Both the position numbers and the translations under genes were made by a program. A DNA stretch of 39,016 nt, from positions 1-39,016 of the forward strand of contig CAMAPQ010000016.1 in NCBI GenBank assembly GCA_945860125.1. The letters are read 5' to 3'. This document shows, one piece after another, positions 1 through 7,891 of this stretch (its first letter is position 1; each line of letters opens with the position of its first letter). This DNA comes from Klebsiella pneumoniae. GTDB taxonomy: Bacteria; Pseudomonadota; Gammaproteobacteria; Pseudomonadales; CAMAPQ01. Below the pieces are notes generated by a model, which saw only the letters and a program-made list of their open reading frames with translations, was not told the origin of the DNA and made no database searches.

Positions 1-66
1 ATGATCACGGAGATTCTCTATGACACTCTGTCATTTAAAGCGGAGCTGATAAATCCATCAAAATAA
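1..66 (+). CDS. C-terminal fragment of an unidentified ORF (cut by window edge)
   Basis: The first frame is open from the window edge to a TAA at 64-66 and gives about 21 residues ending in INPSK. The other two plus frames stop within the first 50 bases. It could be the 3' end of a gene entering from the left. I do not recognise the peptide. Its place beyond the 3' end of tRNA-Ser would suit the tail of an integrase, but nothing in the residues shows this. Confidence 0.2.
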   Translation: MITEILYDTLSFKAELINPSK

Positions 67-370
67 GTTCTGAATCATGAAAAATAGATCAAAAAAATAA
101 ACAAAATGATAATACTCACAAAAAATTTTGCCACTATGCGGAATGTCGGCTGGATATTAAATATTGATTGAATATTTATAGTGGCTATTAGGTGTTTTTA
201 CCTGATACAGTTTTGTTTTTACGTTATTGACGTTATTTTTTTGTGACTAAAAACATAAAATTAGTTCTAAAAAAGCATTAGAAAAAATACTGTTTATCAC
301 TTTTTTTTAGGTGGGTTTGTAGGTGGGTTTTTTTATTAAAATGATTTTAAACCTATAAATACAGCATATT
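67..370. other. Non-coding stretch downstream of tRNA-Ser, with a short direct repeat
   Basis: No convincing gene is seen on either strand. The only structure I find is the 11-base word TAGGTGGGTTT at 308-318, repeated at 320-330 and followed by a T-run, which gives a 12-bp period. The tRNA 3' end points into this stretch, where tRNA-targeted elements usually integrate. The repeats could be arm-type recombinase sites or simple sequence noise. Confidence 0.4.
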
Positions 371-460
371 TGGCGGAGGGGGTGGGATTCGAACCCACGG
401 AGGGCTCACACCCTCGCCGGTTTTCAAGACCGGTGCTTTCAACCGCTCAGCCACCTCTCC
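371..460 (-). tRNA. tRNA-Ser (anticodon UGA)
   Basis: Read on the minus strand, the gene starts GGAGAGGTGGCTGAG at 460 and ends with an encoded CCA at 371-373. The anticodon arm is CCGGT-CTTGAAA-ACCGG, giving anticodon TGA for serine UCA codons. A long variable arm is present, as expected for class II tRNAs, and the T arm is GTGGG-TTCGAAT-CCCAC. The acceptor pairs GGAGAGG with CCCCTCC, leaving an A-C mismatch at 5:68, while the other six pairs are Watson-Crick. A good promoter lies just upstream. Confidence 0.96.
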
Positions 461-471
461 GGTTGGCGACA

Positions 472-499
472 ATCATACCCAAAAAAAATATTGAGTCAA
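472..499 (-). promoter_or_regulatory. Sigma-70 type promoter of tRNA-Ser
   Basis: On the minus strand there is a -35 box TTGACT (494-499), a 16-bp spacer and a -10 box TATGAT (472-477). The mature tRNA 5' end at 460 lies 11 bases beyond the -10 box. Spacing and sequence are close to consensus. Confidence 0.7.
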
Positions 500-728
500 T
501 CATAATTTAGCTGTTTGTTTAAGAAAATCAATGATTTCAAAAAATGAGAGTCTAAACATCACACAAAGATATTATAATGCCTGCAAATAGAACAACTTGC
601 ACAACAAAAAATTCTTAAGTAGATTACAATCTTAGTTAGCCCTTTAATAAAGTTAATCATTCTTATTAGTACTAGCGACTCTAAAAAAGCATATTAATTT
701 AATCCGACCAACCCAAAAGGAATAAAAG

Positions 729-1409
729 ATGAAAGATCCCATCCTAATTAGCAATAGACTGAATCAGTCGGACTATAGTGGTGCTATATCTACAAATAAA
801 GTACTTAAAAATACTTATCTGCTGCTTGCAATGACAATCGCTGTTAGCGCAGCAACCTGCTGGGCAGGTATAGCCCTTAATGTTCCATCGTGGATTGGCT
901 TACCGCTCCTTCTTGTCAGCTTTGCTTTGCTTTTTGTTATAAATAAAAAAGCAAATACAGCAGCTGGACTTTACCTTACCTTTGCATTTACAGCTATTAT
1001 GGGCGCCTCTCTTTCCCCGCTTGTTGGCCATTACACCAAAATACCAGGTGGCGGTATCTTGGTTGCTGAAGCACTTGGCTTAACTTCTGTTATTTTTATC
1101 GGTCTATCGGCCATTGCAATGACATCAAAAAGAGATTTTTCATTCATGCAAAACTTTCTTTTTATGGGATTAATTATTCTCGTAATAGGTGGTTTGGCTA
1201 ATATGTTTATGCAAATTCCTGCGTTACATTTAGCGTTACTTTGCATGAGCGCTTTCATTATGAGCGGATTAATTCTTTTTGATACACAGAGAATTGTTCG
1301 TGGTGGTGAGACCAACTATATTCTTGCAACTGTCAGTTTATACTTAAGTTTTTATAATCTTTTCACGACCATTCTTCAGCTGCTTGGCATATGGAATAGT
1401 GATGACTAA
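729..1409 (+). CDS. BAX inhibitor-1 / YccA family membrane protein
   Basis: This 226-aa protein is almost entirely hydrophobic, with about seven membrane segments after a roughly 28-residue polar N-terminus. That is the topology and length of the BI-1 family (YccA/YbhL in enterics), whose members are inner-membrane proteins linked to ion leak and to modulation of the FtsH protease. The acidic C-terminus (NSDD) and the DTQRIVRGG stretch in the penultimate loop fit the family. The start at 729 has a well-spaced AAGGAA. An upstream TATAAT at 573-578 has no good -35 box. The gene is monocistronic, ending at a strong terminator. The family assignment is firm; the exact function is not. Confidence 0.88.
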   Translation: MKDPILISNRLNQSDYSGAISTNKVLKNTYLLLAMTIAVSAATCWAGIALNVPSWIGLPLLLVSFALLFVINKKANTAAGLYLTFAFTAIMGASLSPLVGHYTKIPGGGILVAEALGLTSVIFIGLSAIAMTSKRDFSFMQNFLFMGLIILVIGGLANMFMQIPALHLALLCMSAFIMSGLILFDTQRIVRGGETNYILATVSLYLSFYNLFTTILQLLGIWNSDD

Positions 1410-1437
1410 GATGAATTTATATTAAAACAATTACGCT

Positions 1438-1470
1438 AAAAGCCACTCTCACAGGTGGCTTTCTTTTTTT
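1438..1470 (+). terminator. Rho-independent terminator after the BI-1 gene
   Basis: An 8-bp perfect stem AAAGCCAC / GTGGCTTT (1439-1446 with 1455-1462) closes an 8-base loop and runs directly into a T-rich tract ending at 1470. It lies about 30 bases past the BI-1 stop and immediately before tusD, so it separates the two transcription units. Confidence 0.85.
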
Positions 1471-1485
1471 ACCACGCGATCAAAT

Positions 1486-1881
1486 ATGAAATACGCTTTA
1501 CTACTTCGTCACGACACCATCAATCACCCGTCTTCACGCACAGCTTACCACTTTGCAGAAACACTGCTTAAAATGGGTCATGAGATTAGCTGCGTCTTTC
1601 TTACTCATCATGCCGTTAGCTTAGCCAGTACGCTTCCCACTCTTCCACGAGATGAGATTATCTATTCGCAAAAGTGGTTAGATCTTGCGCAAAAATACCA
1701 CTTCGAATTAATTGCTTGCAGTTCTTCTGCAATAGCGCGAGGGGTACTGAATAAAGAACAGGCAATCATGCTTGAACCTAGTCCTGCTGAAAACTTAAAA
1801 CCTGGCTATCAACTAGGCGGCCTTGGTTACTTTGTTTCAGTATGCGCACAATCAGATCGTGTTATGACTTTTGGGGGTTAA
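1486..1881 (+). CDS. tusD: Sulfurtransferase TusD (DsrE family)
   Basis: This is the 131-aa DsrE-fold subunit of the TusBCD complex. The complex takes persulfide sulfur from TusA and hands it to TusE for 2-thiolation of tRNA wobble uridine (mnm5s2U). The active cysteine is seen at Cys78 in ELIACSSSAIARGV, matching the position of E. coli TusD Cys78. LGGLGYFV followed by a terminal SDRVMTF also matches the family C-terminus. It is the first gene of tusD-tusC-tusB-tusE. The Shine-Dalgarno is weak. The stop lies seven bases before the preferred tusC ATG. Confidence 0.93.
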   Translation: MKYALLLRHDTINHPSSRTAYHFAETLLKMGHEISCVFLTHHAVSLASTLPTLPRDEIIYSQKWLDLAQKYHFELIACSSSAIARGVLNKEQAIMLEPSPAENLKPGYQLGGLGYFVSVCAQSDRVMTFGG

Positions 1882-1888
1882 AAAATTA

Positions 1889-2251
1889 ATGGGAAATCTT
1901 AAGAAAAAAGTATTATTTATTTTTAGAAAGGCACCCTACGCTTCCTCACTCACGAAGGAAACTATTGATCTACTGCTGGTATGCGGCACTTTTGAACAGT
2001 CTGTTAGCGTGCTTTGGATAGAAGATGGGGTGTTTACTTTAAAAAAAGAACAACAAGATCAACAAATGAAAAATGTCAGCAAAACTTTTGCAGCTTTACC
2101 ACTTTATGATATTACAAACTGTTTAATACATGACCAAGCTTTAGCACAAAGAGGGATGACATTAACAGACTGTATTTTACCCGCCGAATTAATTTCATCG
2201 ATACAAATTCCCGAACTGATTAAAATTCAAGATTTTATTTTTACAGACTAA
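1889..2251 (+). CDS. tusC: Sulfurtransferase complex subunit TusC (DsrF-like)
   Basis: This is the second DsrE-fold subunit of the sulfur relay. KKVLFIFRKAPYASS at the N-terminus and the central IEDGVFTL are the TusC/DsrF hallmarks, followed by LYDITNCLIHDQALAQRGM, which aligns with E. coli TusC. I prefer the ATG at 1889 (120 aa), with a GGGGG at 1873-1877 as ribosome-binding site. A TTG at 1871 would extend the protein by six residues and overlap tusD by 11 bases. TusC has no catalytic cysteine and works as a structural partner of TusD and TusB. Confidence 0.92.
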   Translation: MGNLKKKVLFIFRKAPYASSLTKETIDLLLVCGTFEQSVSVLWIEDGVFTLKKEQQDQQMKNVSKTFAALPLYDITNCLIHDQALAQRGMTLTDCILPAELISSIQIPELIKIQDFIFTD

Positions 2252-2261
2252 TTAATTCACC

Positions 2262-2573
2262 ATGACAATACTTCATCCTCTACACCTTGTTTTTAAATCA
2301 CCTTTTACACACTCTGCCTTAGTCTGCGCCTTAGCAGTCGCCGAGAAAAATCACGGACTTTTACTGCTTGAAAATGGCGTATATAGCATTTTAAAAACAT
2401 GCGCAGCCTTAAATGAAAAGGATACTAGTCACCTACAAATATATGCCCTAGATGCTGACATACATGCTTGCGGCATCTCTGATTTACCGCGCCACGAACA
2501 TATTAAAATAATTTCATGGGAAGATTTTATAACGCTTACCACTCTTTCTAAGCCTATTATCAGCTGGTTTTAA
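2262..2573 (+). CDS. tusB: Sulfurtransferase complex subunit TusB (DsrH-like)
   Basis: This 103-aa protein is the size of TusB. HGLLLLENGVYSIL matches the GDELLLLQDGV signature of E. coli TusB, followed by IYALDADIHACGI (compare VYALNEDLIARGL) and a C-terminal SWEDFITLT helix. It is the third subunit of the TusBCD heterohexamer. It starts 10 bases after the tusC stop and ends three bases before tusE, so it is cotranscribed and probably translationally linked. Confidence 0.9.
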   Translation: MTILHPLHLVFKSPFTHSALVCALAVAEKNHGLLLLENGVYSILKTCAALNEKDTSHLQIYALDADIHACGISDLPRHEHIKIISWEDFITLTTLSKPIISWF

Positions 2574-2576
2574 TTA

Positions 2577-2912
2577 ATGAGTATACTTAAGGTTGATGAA
2601 AAAGAATATGCGATTGATAAAGAAGGCTATCTTAAAAATATATTTGAGTGGAACCACTCTATAGCTATAGCTATAGCTGAAAAAGAGAATATAACGCTCA
2701 GCGAGGCACACTGGGAAATTATTTTACTGATACGCAATTTTTATAGCAGCTATCAAATTATTCCAGTTATGCGTATCTTAATTAAAAAAATATATTTAGA
2801 ATTAGGCGAAACCAAAGGAAGTAGCCCTTATTTAATGGGGCTATTTTCAAGTCAACCGATTAAAATACTCGCTAAAATTGCAGGCTTACCTAAACCTTCT
2901 CACTGTTTTTGA
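2577..2912 (+). CDS. tusE: TusE/DsrC family sulfur carrier
   Basis: This 111-aa small carrier receives persulfide from TusD and delivers it to MnmA. The C-terminal arm LAKIAGLPKPSHCF carries the penultimate cysteine (Cys110) that bears the persulfide. The second cysteine of true DsrC, about ten residues earlier, is absent, so this is the tRNA-thiolation TusE type and not sulfite-reductase DsrC. SEAHWEIILLIRNFY is the family core helix. A short TAGCTA repeat near 2658 encodes an Ile-Ala run (SIAIAIAE). It is the last of the four tus genes. Confidence 0.92.
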   Translation: MSILKVDEKEYAIDKEGYLKNIFEWNHSIAIAIAEKENITLSEAHWEIILLIRNFYSSYQIIPVMRILIKKIYLELGETKGSSPYLMGLFSSQPIKILAKIAGLPKPSHCF

Positions 2913-2972
2913 ATCAAAATATAAAAATATCTTCAATACAAGCTAGCATGATCTGCGAGAAACAATGAGCGA

Positions 2973-3998
2973 ATGCATATGACTGAAAAAAATTGTTATA
3001 AAAATTTTGAACACCCCTTTGCACAATATGTACGTATTTTAGGCAAGGGGCAAAAAGGCTCTCGATCACTCACACTCGATGAAGCCTTTGATGCTTTCAC
3101 GCTTATTCTTAATGGCGAGGTATTAGATGTTCAGCTAGGTGCATTTTTAATGCTTTTAAGGGTAAAAGAAGAAAGCGCTGAAGAGTTAACAGGCTTTGTC
3201 AAAGCGACTAAGCACATGCTAGCCACGCGTATCGATACACTTACCCCGACTACTTGTGATTTTGACTGGTCAAGTTATGCTGGCAAAAAAAAACAATTGC
3301 CTTGGTTTCTTTTCAGTATTTTTTTACTCGTTGAAAATGGCTACAGCGTTTTATTACATGGTGAAAGTGGGCATACTTTTAATCGTTTATATACACAAGA
3401 CCTTTTCAAAGCACTCAATCTACCCATTGCCTATAGCTGGGAAGAAGTGCCAAAACATCTTGCTTCTACGCATTTTTGCTATTTCCCCCTAGAACATCTA
3501 TGCCCACCCCTTAGCCATATTATTCAATTAAGAAATATTTTAGGATTACGTTCTCCCGTTCATACACTCGCACGGCTGATTAATCCACTCAATGCGCAGT
3601 ACAGTATGCAAGGTATCTTTCACCCGAATTACCGCCCTGTTCATCAGGAAGCATGCAGACAATTAGGCTTTAAACGTATAGCCGTAATTAAAGGAGAAGG
3701 CGGCGAATGCGAAAGAAATCCTGCGGCAGATACGCTCGTTCAACAAGTCATTAATGGCGTATTTAAAGATGAAACATGGCCAAGAATGCTAGCTGAACGC
3801 GCTATGGCAGCAGAACAACTATCTATCAGTGATTTTACTGCTGTATGGCAAGGCAAACAAGAGAATCACTATGCTGAACTTGCCACGGTTGGAACACTCA
3901 GCATAGCTTTAAAACTTATTTATCCGACATGGCACCAAGAGCAAGCAACACAAACAGCTTCTAACTGGTGGGAAAAAAGAAATAAGTCATTTTTATAA
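2973..3998 (+). CDS. ybiB: YbiB/TrpD2-like protein (glycosyltransferase family 3 fold)
   Basis: This 341-aa protein resembles anthranilate phosphoribosyltransferase. There is a helical N-terminal domain ([18 protein letters not shown], then [22 protein letters not shown]) and a C-terminal catalytic-like domain ending in an [15 protein letters not shown]-type motif. The YbiB/TrpD2 group lacks normal TrpD activity and binds nucleic acid in E. coli. The glycine-rich phosphate loop of real TrpD appears as [10 protein letters not shown]. Two ATGs lie at 2973 and 2979, with a weak ribosome site. It follows the tus genes by 60 bases. Its 3' end overlaps rraA tail-to-tail by six bases. Confidence 0.75.
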   Translation: MHMTEKNCYKNFEHPFAQYVRILGKGQKGSRSLTLDEAFDAFTLILNGEVLDVQLGAFLMLLRVKEESAEELTGFVKATKHMLATRIDTLTPTTCDFDWSSYAGKKKQLPWFLFSIFLLVENGYSVLLHGESGHTFNRLYTQDLFKALNLPIAYSWEEVPKHLASTHFCYFPLEHLCPPLSHIIQLRNILGLRSPVHTLARLINPLNAQYSMQGIFHPNYRPVHQEACRQLGFKRIAVIKGEGGECERNPAADTLVQQVINGVFKDETWPRMLAERAMAAEQLSISDFTAVWQGKQENHYAELATVGTLSIALKLIYPTWHQEQATQTASNWWEKRNKSFL

Positions 3999-4478
3999 CA
4001 AACAATCATCTGAAACTAATAGACCATTATTATCGGCATAAACATAAGCACCTGGCTTAAAGGTTATGCCCGCAAAAGTAATAGGCAAGTTAAGATTCCC
4101 ATGTCCTTGTCTCACGCTTTTTCTAGGATGAACAGCTAAAGCTTGTACACCTAACGGCATTTTAGCAATCTCATCAATATCACGAATACAACCAAAAATG
4201 ATAACGCCAGCCCAACCATTTTCAACCGCACTAAACGCTAACTGATCACCTAGTAACGCACAACGTAACGAACCGCCGCCATCGACAACTAATATTCTTT
4301 TTTCACCCGGCAAACCAACCTGCTCTTTTACGAGTGAATTATCTTCATGGCATTTAATGGTTACAATTTTTCCCGAAAAACAGACCACACCACCCATATT
4401 ACGAAAAATAGGCTCTGCTACAGATACTTTATCCATATGCGCATCATATAAATCACAGGTTACAAAATCAGCCGCCAT
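3993..4478 (-). CDS. rraA: RraA family protein (RNase E inhibitor / HMG aldolase fold)
   Basis: This 161-aa protein has the length of RraA. Recognisable elements are [10 protein letters not shown] at the N-terminus, [18 protein letters not shown] and GCIRDIDEI, which carry the Gly-Arg-Asp positions of the substrate pocket in the aldolase members. In E. coli RraA binds RNase E and dampens RNA turnover; other members are HMG/oxaloacetate aldolases, and sequence alone cannot separate them. A good AAGGAAAT site precedes the ATG. It starts 10 bases after the response-regulator stop, so it probably belongs to the glycine-zipper, regulator, rraA run. Confidence 0.9.
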   Translation of the reverse strand: MAADFVTCDLYDAHMDKVSVAEPIFRNMGGVVCFSGKIVTIKCHEDNSLVKEQVGLPGEKRILVVDGGGSLRCALLGDQLAFSAVENGWAGVIIFGCIRDIDEIAKMPLGVQALAVHPRKSVRQGHGNLNLPITFAGITFKPGAYVYADNNGLLVSDDCLL

Positions 4479-4488
4479 ATTTATTTCC

Positions 4489-5166
4489 TTACTTTCGAGT
4501 TAAAGTGAAACGATAACCGCGATTTTTTAATGTTTCAATAGGCTGAACAGACTGATCAGGATCAATTTTCTTTCTTAATCTTCCGACAAAAACCTCAATA
4601 ACATTTGAATCCCGATCAAAATCTTGCTCATAAAGATGCTCAGTCAATTCAGTTTTTGAAATCACTTTACCAGGATGCTGCATAAGATAAACAAGCACCT
4701 TATATTCATAAGCAGTTAAATCAACCTCTACTTTATTAATAAACACAGCCTGTGTTGCTGTATTTATTACAATTTGACCAGCCTCGATAATAGGCGTTGC
4801 ACTGCCATGAGCCCTACGAATCAGCACATTTATTCTCGCAGTTAATTCTTTAATATGAAAAGGTTTAACAAGATAATCATCCGCGCCGGCCTCCAGCCCT
4901 TCCACTTTATCTTGCCAGTGACCTCTTGCCGTTAATAAAAGAATAGGCACAATACTGCCTCCTAGTCTTAAGCGTTTTATAACATCAATGCCTGTTATTT
5001 TTGGCAAGCCAATATCAAGCACGATTAAATCGTAATCATAATTTTGAGCTTGAAAAAGCGCTTGCTCTCCATCTATTACACAATCTATCGCAAAGTTTTC
5101 TTTTTCTAATGCCTTTTGAAGATTTTCTCTTAATAAAGCGTCATCCTCAACGACGAGAATTTTCAT
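4489..5166 (-). CDS. OmpR/PhoB-family response regulator, PhoP-like
   Basis: This 225-aa protein has a receiver domain (1-120) and a winged-helix DNA-binding domain (130-225). The acidic pair ED (7-8), the phospho-acceptor Asp51 in IVLDIGLP and Lys101 in VKPFH are present, so the receiver looks active. [21 protein letters not shown] is very like PhoP, and the C-terminal DNA-binding helix plus wing ([21 protein letters not shown]) is intact. No histidine kinase lies beside it, and its upstream neighbour is instead a secreted His-rich protein. The only kinase in the window is at 24740 and lacks its histidine. Symbol phoP is possible but not proven. Confidence 0.9.
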   Translation of the reverse strand: MKILVVEDDALLRENLQKALEKENFAIDCVIDGEQALFQAQNYDYDLIVLDIGLPKITGIDVIKRLRLGGSIVPILLLTARGHWQDKVEGLEAGADDYLVKPFHIKELTARINVLIRRAHGSATPIIEAGQIVINTATQAVFINKVEVDLTAYEYKVLVYLMQHPGKVISKTELTEHLYEQDFDRDSNVIEVFVGRLRKKIDPDQSVQPIETLKNRGYRFTLTRK

Positions 5167-5217
5167 ATTTTTAAAGCTCTTCTTTATAAAAACTCACAGT
5201 CAAATTAAAGTACCTGA

Positions 5218-5934
5218 TCATAAATAAGGTGTTTCAGACACCCTGATTTTAATTCTGCGACCAGGATGATAATCAGTCTGTGTTGAATGCCGGACCCCCT
5301 TATAACGATATATCACACGATACCCTGTTACTTCCTCACGATCATCATAGCCATGAGAAACCTCACATTGTCTCTCATTTGTATAATAAACATGAGAAGC
5401 AGAACCATTATGGCGAGACAAATCATAACCAATCGATGAGCCTAAAATAGCGCCTGCTACAGCACCTACTTGTTTATTCGACGAATGATGACCAACACTA
5501 TTACCGACCGCCGCACCAACTAAACCACCCAAAACAGTTCCTGTATGGGAAGCAGGATATCCACCACTTTGGTGAGCAACTTGTTCTGTCCAACAATTCT
5601 GGCGAGGCCTTGAAGTACGCCTTACTGCTACGATAGGATCCACTCTTTCAACGTGAGCGTAGTCATAACGAATGTATTCAGGACGATACCTAGGAGGTTG
5701 ATACCCATAAGGCTCGTAGTAATGCGGTGCATGATGCTTATGATGACCATTACCATGATGACCATTACCATGATGACCATTACCATGATGAGCATTACCA
5801 TGATGAGCATTATCATGATGCCCATACCCATGACGCTCACCAGCAAAAGCAATGCTTGTCGCAAATAAGCTGCTCAGCAAAACACCCCTAATAACAGTAG
5901 TCAGCCCTGTATTTATGACGACCTTATTTTTCAT
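5218..5934 (-). CDS. Secreted His-rich glycine-zipper (17 kDa antigen type) protein
   Basis: There is an N-terminal signal peptide with a likely cleavage after AFA, at about residue 32. A histidine-rich stretch of HHGNG/HHGNA units (about 34-70) and a Tyr/Pro/Arg-rich linker follow. A glycine-zipper 2TM segment comes next (TVLGGLVGAAVGNSVG, then VGAVAGAILGSSIGYD), and a C-terminal region resembles the surface-antigen family (GYRVIYRYKGVRH). I chose the ATG at 5934, eight bases after GAGGTG; another ATG at 5940 is too close to it. It is probably an envelope protein. The His repeats suggest metal or proton binding, which is inference. It lies 51 bases upstream of the PhoP-like regulator gene. 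Confidence 0.8.
   Translation of the reverse strand: MKNKVVINTGLTTVIRGVLLSSLFATSIAFAGERHGYGHHDNAHHGNAHHGNGHHGNGHHGNGHHKHHAPHYYEPYGYQPPRYRPEYIRYDYAHVERVDPIVAVRRTSRPRQNCWTEQVAHQSGGYPASHTGTVLGGLVGAAVGNSVGHHSSNKQVGAVAGAILGSSIGYDLSRHNGSASHVYYTNERQCEVSHGYDDREEVTGYRVIYRYKGVRHSTQTDYHPGRRIKIRVSETPYL
5740..5829. repeat. 15-bp tandem repeat encoding the His-rich units
   Basis: About six units of 15 bp follow one another (plus-strand form ATGATGACCATTACC). The first three are identical, the next two differ at one or two bases, and the last is more diverged. The unit is five codons, so copy-number change keeps the frame and only lengthens or shortens the histidine-rich tract. Confidence 0.9.
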
Positions 5935-6059
5935 AACCATTACACCTCAAATTAAACGATGACAGAAAAGCTCAAGCCCAGCCTCATCAAGCAATCAGCA
6001 GGAGTAAGCTCTTAAGACAAAGTGTAAAAAATTAGGCTGAATAGAAACTGAATAATCGA

Positions 6060-6896
6060 CTAATTTTCAATAAGATCAGGTTCATTTGAGTCTTCCTCAC
6101 TCTCATGCTGCGCAGAAACAATAGAAGCCATCTGAGGGTGCAGCTCATTAAAAAGCGCAATAAACTCATGTGTTAACTTATGTTTTGGCGCACAGTGAAT
6201 AAGCGGCTTTCCTAAGTCATGCGATTCACGCATTTTTACTGAAAAAGACAACAAAGTATTCAGTATTGGCAAGCCCTCACTTCTCAACTCCTCCACCACT
6301 CGCTGAGGAAATGTTGCCCTTGGCTGAAACTGATTAACAATAATGCCTTCTATCGTTAGGCGAGGATTATGATCTGCCCTTGCCTCTTCAACATTTTCCA
6401 TTAAAGAGTATAAAGCTCGGCGAGAAAATTCATCACAGTCGAAAGGAATTAAACAGGCATTTGCAGCAATCAGTGCAGATAATGTATAAAAATTATACGC
6501 AGGTGGAGTATCAATATAAACAGCATCATAATCATCTAACGATTTCAGAAGATCTCTTAATTTTAGTATCTTATGTTTAGACTCTAACTGAGCTTGTAAC
6601 TTACCTAAGGCCACACTGCCGGCAATCATATCTAAATTTTCATACTGTGTGCTGCGAACAAAAGAACGGGGCTTTTGCGACAGCAGTTTAAAAGATAAAC
6701 TTTGCTCAAAAAAGTCTCCTATAGTGACCTGCGAACCTTTATCTTCTCTACCTAAAAGGTAATAGGTAGAGTTACACTGAGAATCTAAGTCAACCACTAG
6801 GGTCTTAAGCCCTTTTTCAGCACTAATCGCAGCTAAATTTGCTGTAATGCTTGATTTACCCACACCACCTTTCTGATTAAAAATAACTCTGCGCAT
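6060..6896 (-). CDS. ParA-family ATPase without ParB
   Basis: This 278-aa P-loop ATPase has the deviant Walker A motif KGGVGKSS (residues 9-16), with the signature lysine of the ParA/MinD group. Walker A' is VVDLDSQCNST and Walker B is VYIDTPP. It closely resembles the solitary chromosomal ParA of Pseudomonas and Xanthomonas (MRRVIFNQKGGVGKS at the N-terminus). No parB or parS-like partner is visible nearby, so it is more likely a positioning ATPase for a protein or organelle cargo than a plasmid partition gene. AGAGGC precedes the ATG. It lies 66 bases downstream of the UbiJ-like gene on the same strand. Confidence 0.88.
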   Translation of the reverse strand: MRRVIFNQKGGVGKSSITANLAAISAEKGLKTLVVDLDSQCNSTYYLLGREDKGSQVTIGDFFEQSLSFKLLSQKPRSFVRSTQYENLDMIAGSVALGKLQAQLESKHKILKLRDLLKSLDDYDAVYIDTPPAYNFYTLSALIAANACLIPFDCDEFSRRALYSLMENVEEARADHNPRLTIEGIIVNQFQPRATFPQRVVEELRSEGLPILNTLLSFSVKMRESHDLGKPLIHCAPKHKLTHEFIALFNELHPQMASIVSAQHESEEDSNEPDLIEN

Positions 6897-6962
6897 AAAA
6901 AAGCCTCTAAAAAACGATTCATTATTTAAGTTTTAAACCTCTGCTGCAGAAGATACATGCCG

Positions 6963-7721
6963 TTACAGCAGCAGCAACAACCATCCTAGAGAAAACAAAA
7001 AAACAGTTGCCTGAGAAATAAGTAACTTCCACTGACTAAGCTCAGCCACCATAAAAACTACTGAAAATATTAGCAAAAAAACACCCAAAAGCCTGATTTT
7101 TACCTTCTTTTTTTTCTGTTGATGTAATAACTGCTTTACCTCTTGCAGAGTATCAACAAACATCTCTTGGGTTTTACGGGATAACTGCATCTCTTTTGAG
7201 ACGACACCAAACCATTCTGGCAAAGCATGAATCGTTTCTAACAAAGATACATCATTGGCAATTAACGCTTTAATCATGTCATTCTTTTTATACTGCCGAG
7301 GAAAAAATTCTTGCAAAATACCAACAAGACTCTTTGATAATTGAAGACGATCAAGCAGAAAAAAAAACTTTTGAACAACCTCAAAATCACCAATTACTTG
7401 AATATGGCTTAATATCGTTTCTTTCGTTTCAGCCCCCAACAAAAAGCCTGCAAGCAATTTTGCAGATACTTCAGCACGAACATCAACACCCCCATCAAAT
7501 TGGTGGTAAAGCTGAATACCCGATTGAGCAAGTATCACAAAAATCACGCAGTGAGGATCTTCTGTTTTAATTCGAACAACTCTACCAATATACGGATGAA
7601 TAAGCTGTGCCGCTTGTAAATCAGACTCCAGCGCTTTATTAATAAGCAACTCAATGAGTCCTAGAACCCAAATCTGCCAAACAGCCGCGCTTTGATTTAC
7701 AGCAAGCATATCCTTAGCCAC
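6963..7721 (-). CDS. UbiJ/SCP2-like protein with C-terminal membrane hairpin
   Basis: This 252-aa protein has an N-terminal region that reads like UbiJ, the SCP2-fold ubiquinone-synthesis accessory factor: ELLINKALESDLQAAQLI, then IGRVVRIKT, then IQVIGDFEVVQKF, which matches GDIQVVQNF of E. coli UbiJ. A basic KKKKVK stretch near 205 precedes two hydrophobic segments (about 210-230 and 235-252) that would anchor it in the membrane. Normal UbiJ is about 200 aa and lacks such an anchor. No ubiE or ubiB is adjacent; its neighbour is ParA. Its role in quinone synthesis is therefore unproven. Confidence 0.6.
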   Translation of the reverse strand: MAKDMLAVNQSAAVWQIWVLGLIELLINKALESDLQAAQLIHPYIGRVVRIKTEDPHCVIFVILAQSGIQLYHQFDGGVDVRAEVSAKLLAGFLLGAETKETILSHIQVIGDFEVVQKFFFLLDRLQLSKSLVGILQEFFPRQYKKNDMIKALIANDVSLLETIHALPEWFGVVSKEMQLSRKTQEMFVDTLQEVKQLLHQQKKKKVKIRLLGVFLLIFSVVFMVAELSQWKLLISQATVFLFSLGWLLLLL

Positions 7722-7891
7722 CCAAAAAGAACCATTGTATCTATAAGATTACGACTCTGTGAAGTATTTGTTTTTTACCACATAGAAAAATAAAAAAAAC
7801 GATATAATGCTTACATAGTATCGTGATGAGGATCGTATCCAATAACCAGGAAATCATAACCTTTATTTTTGTTTTAGAAAAAAATTCATGG

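Noticed and set aside
2577-2912. DsrC of a dissimilatory sulfite reductase system
   Set aside because: The second conserved cysteine about ten residues before the terminal one is missing and no dsrAB lies nearby; TusE fits.
5740-5829. CRISPR-like array
   Set aside because: The units are contiguous 15-mers without spacers and encode protein.
5628-5868. Overlapping Met/Ile-rich open frames on both strands over the His repeat
   Set aside because: They are by-products of the 15-bp repeat read in other frames; only the minus frame with signal peptide and glycine zipper makes a plausible protein.
6060-6896. Plasmid partition locus or chromosome origin near ParA
   Set aside because: No parB, parS-like palindromes, dnaA or gidA/gidB neighbours; a solitary chromosomal ParA fits better.
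7803-7808. TATAAT as a firm promoter of the DUF445 gene
   Set aside because: No -35 box at a proper distance; used only as a hint for the start codon choice.
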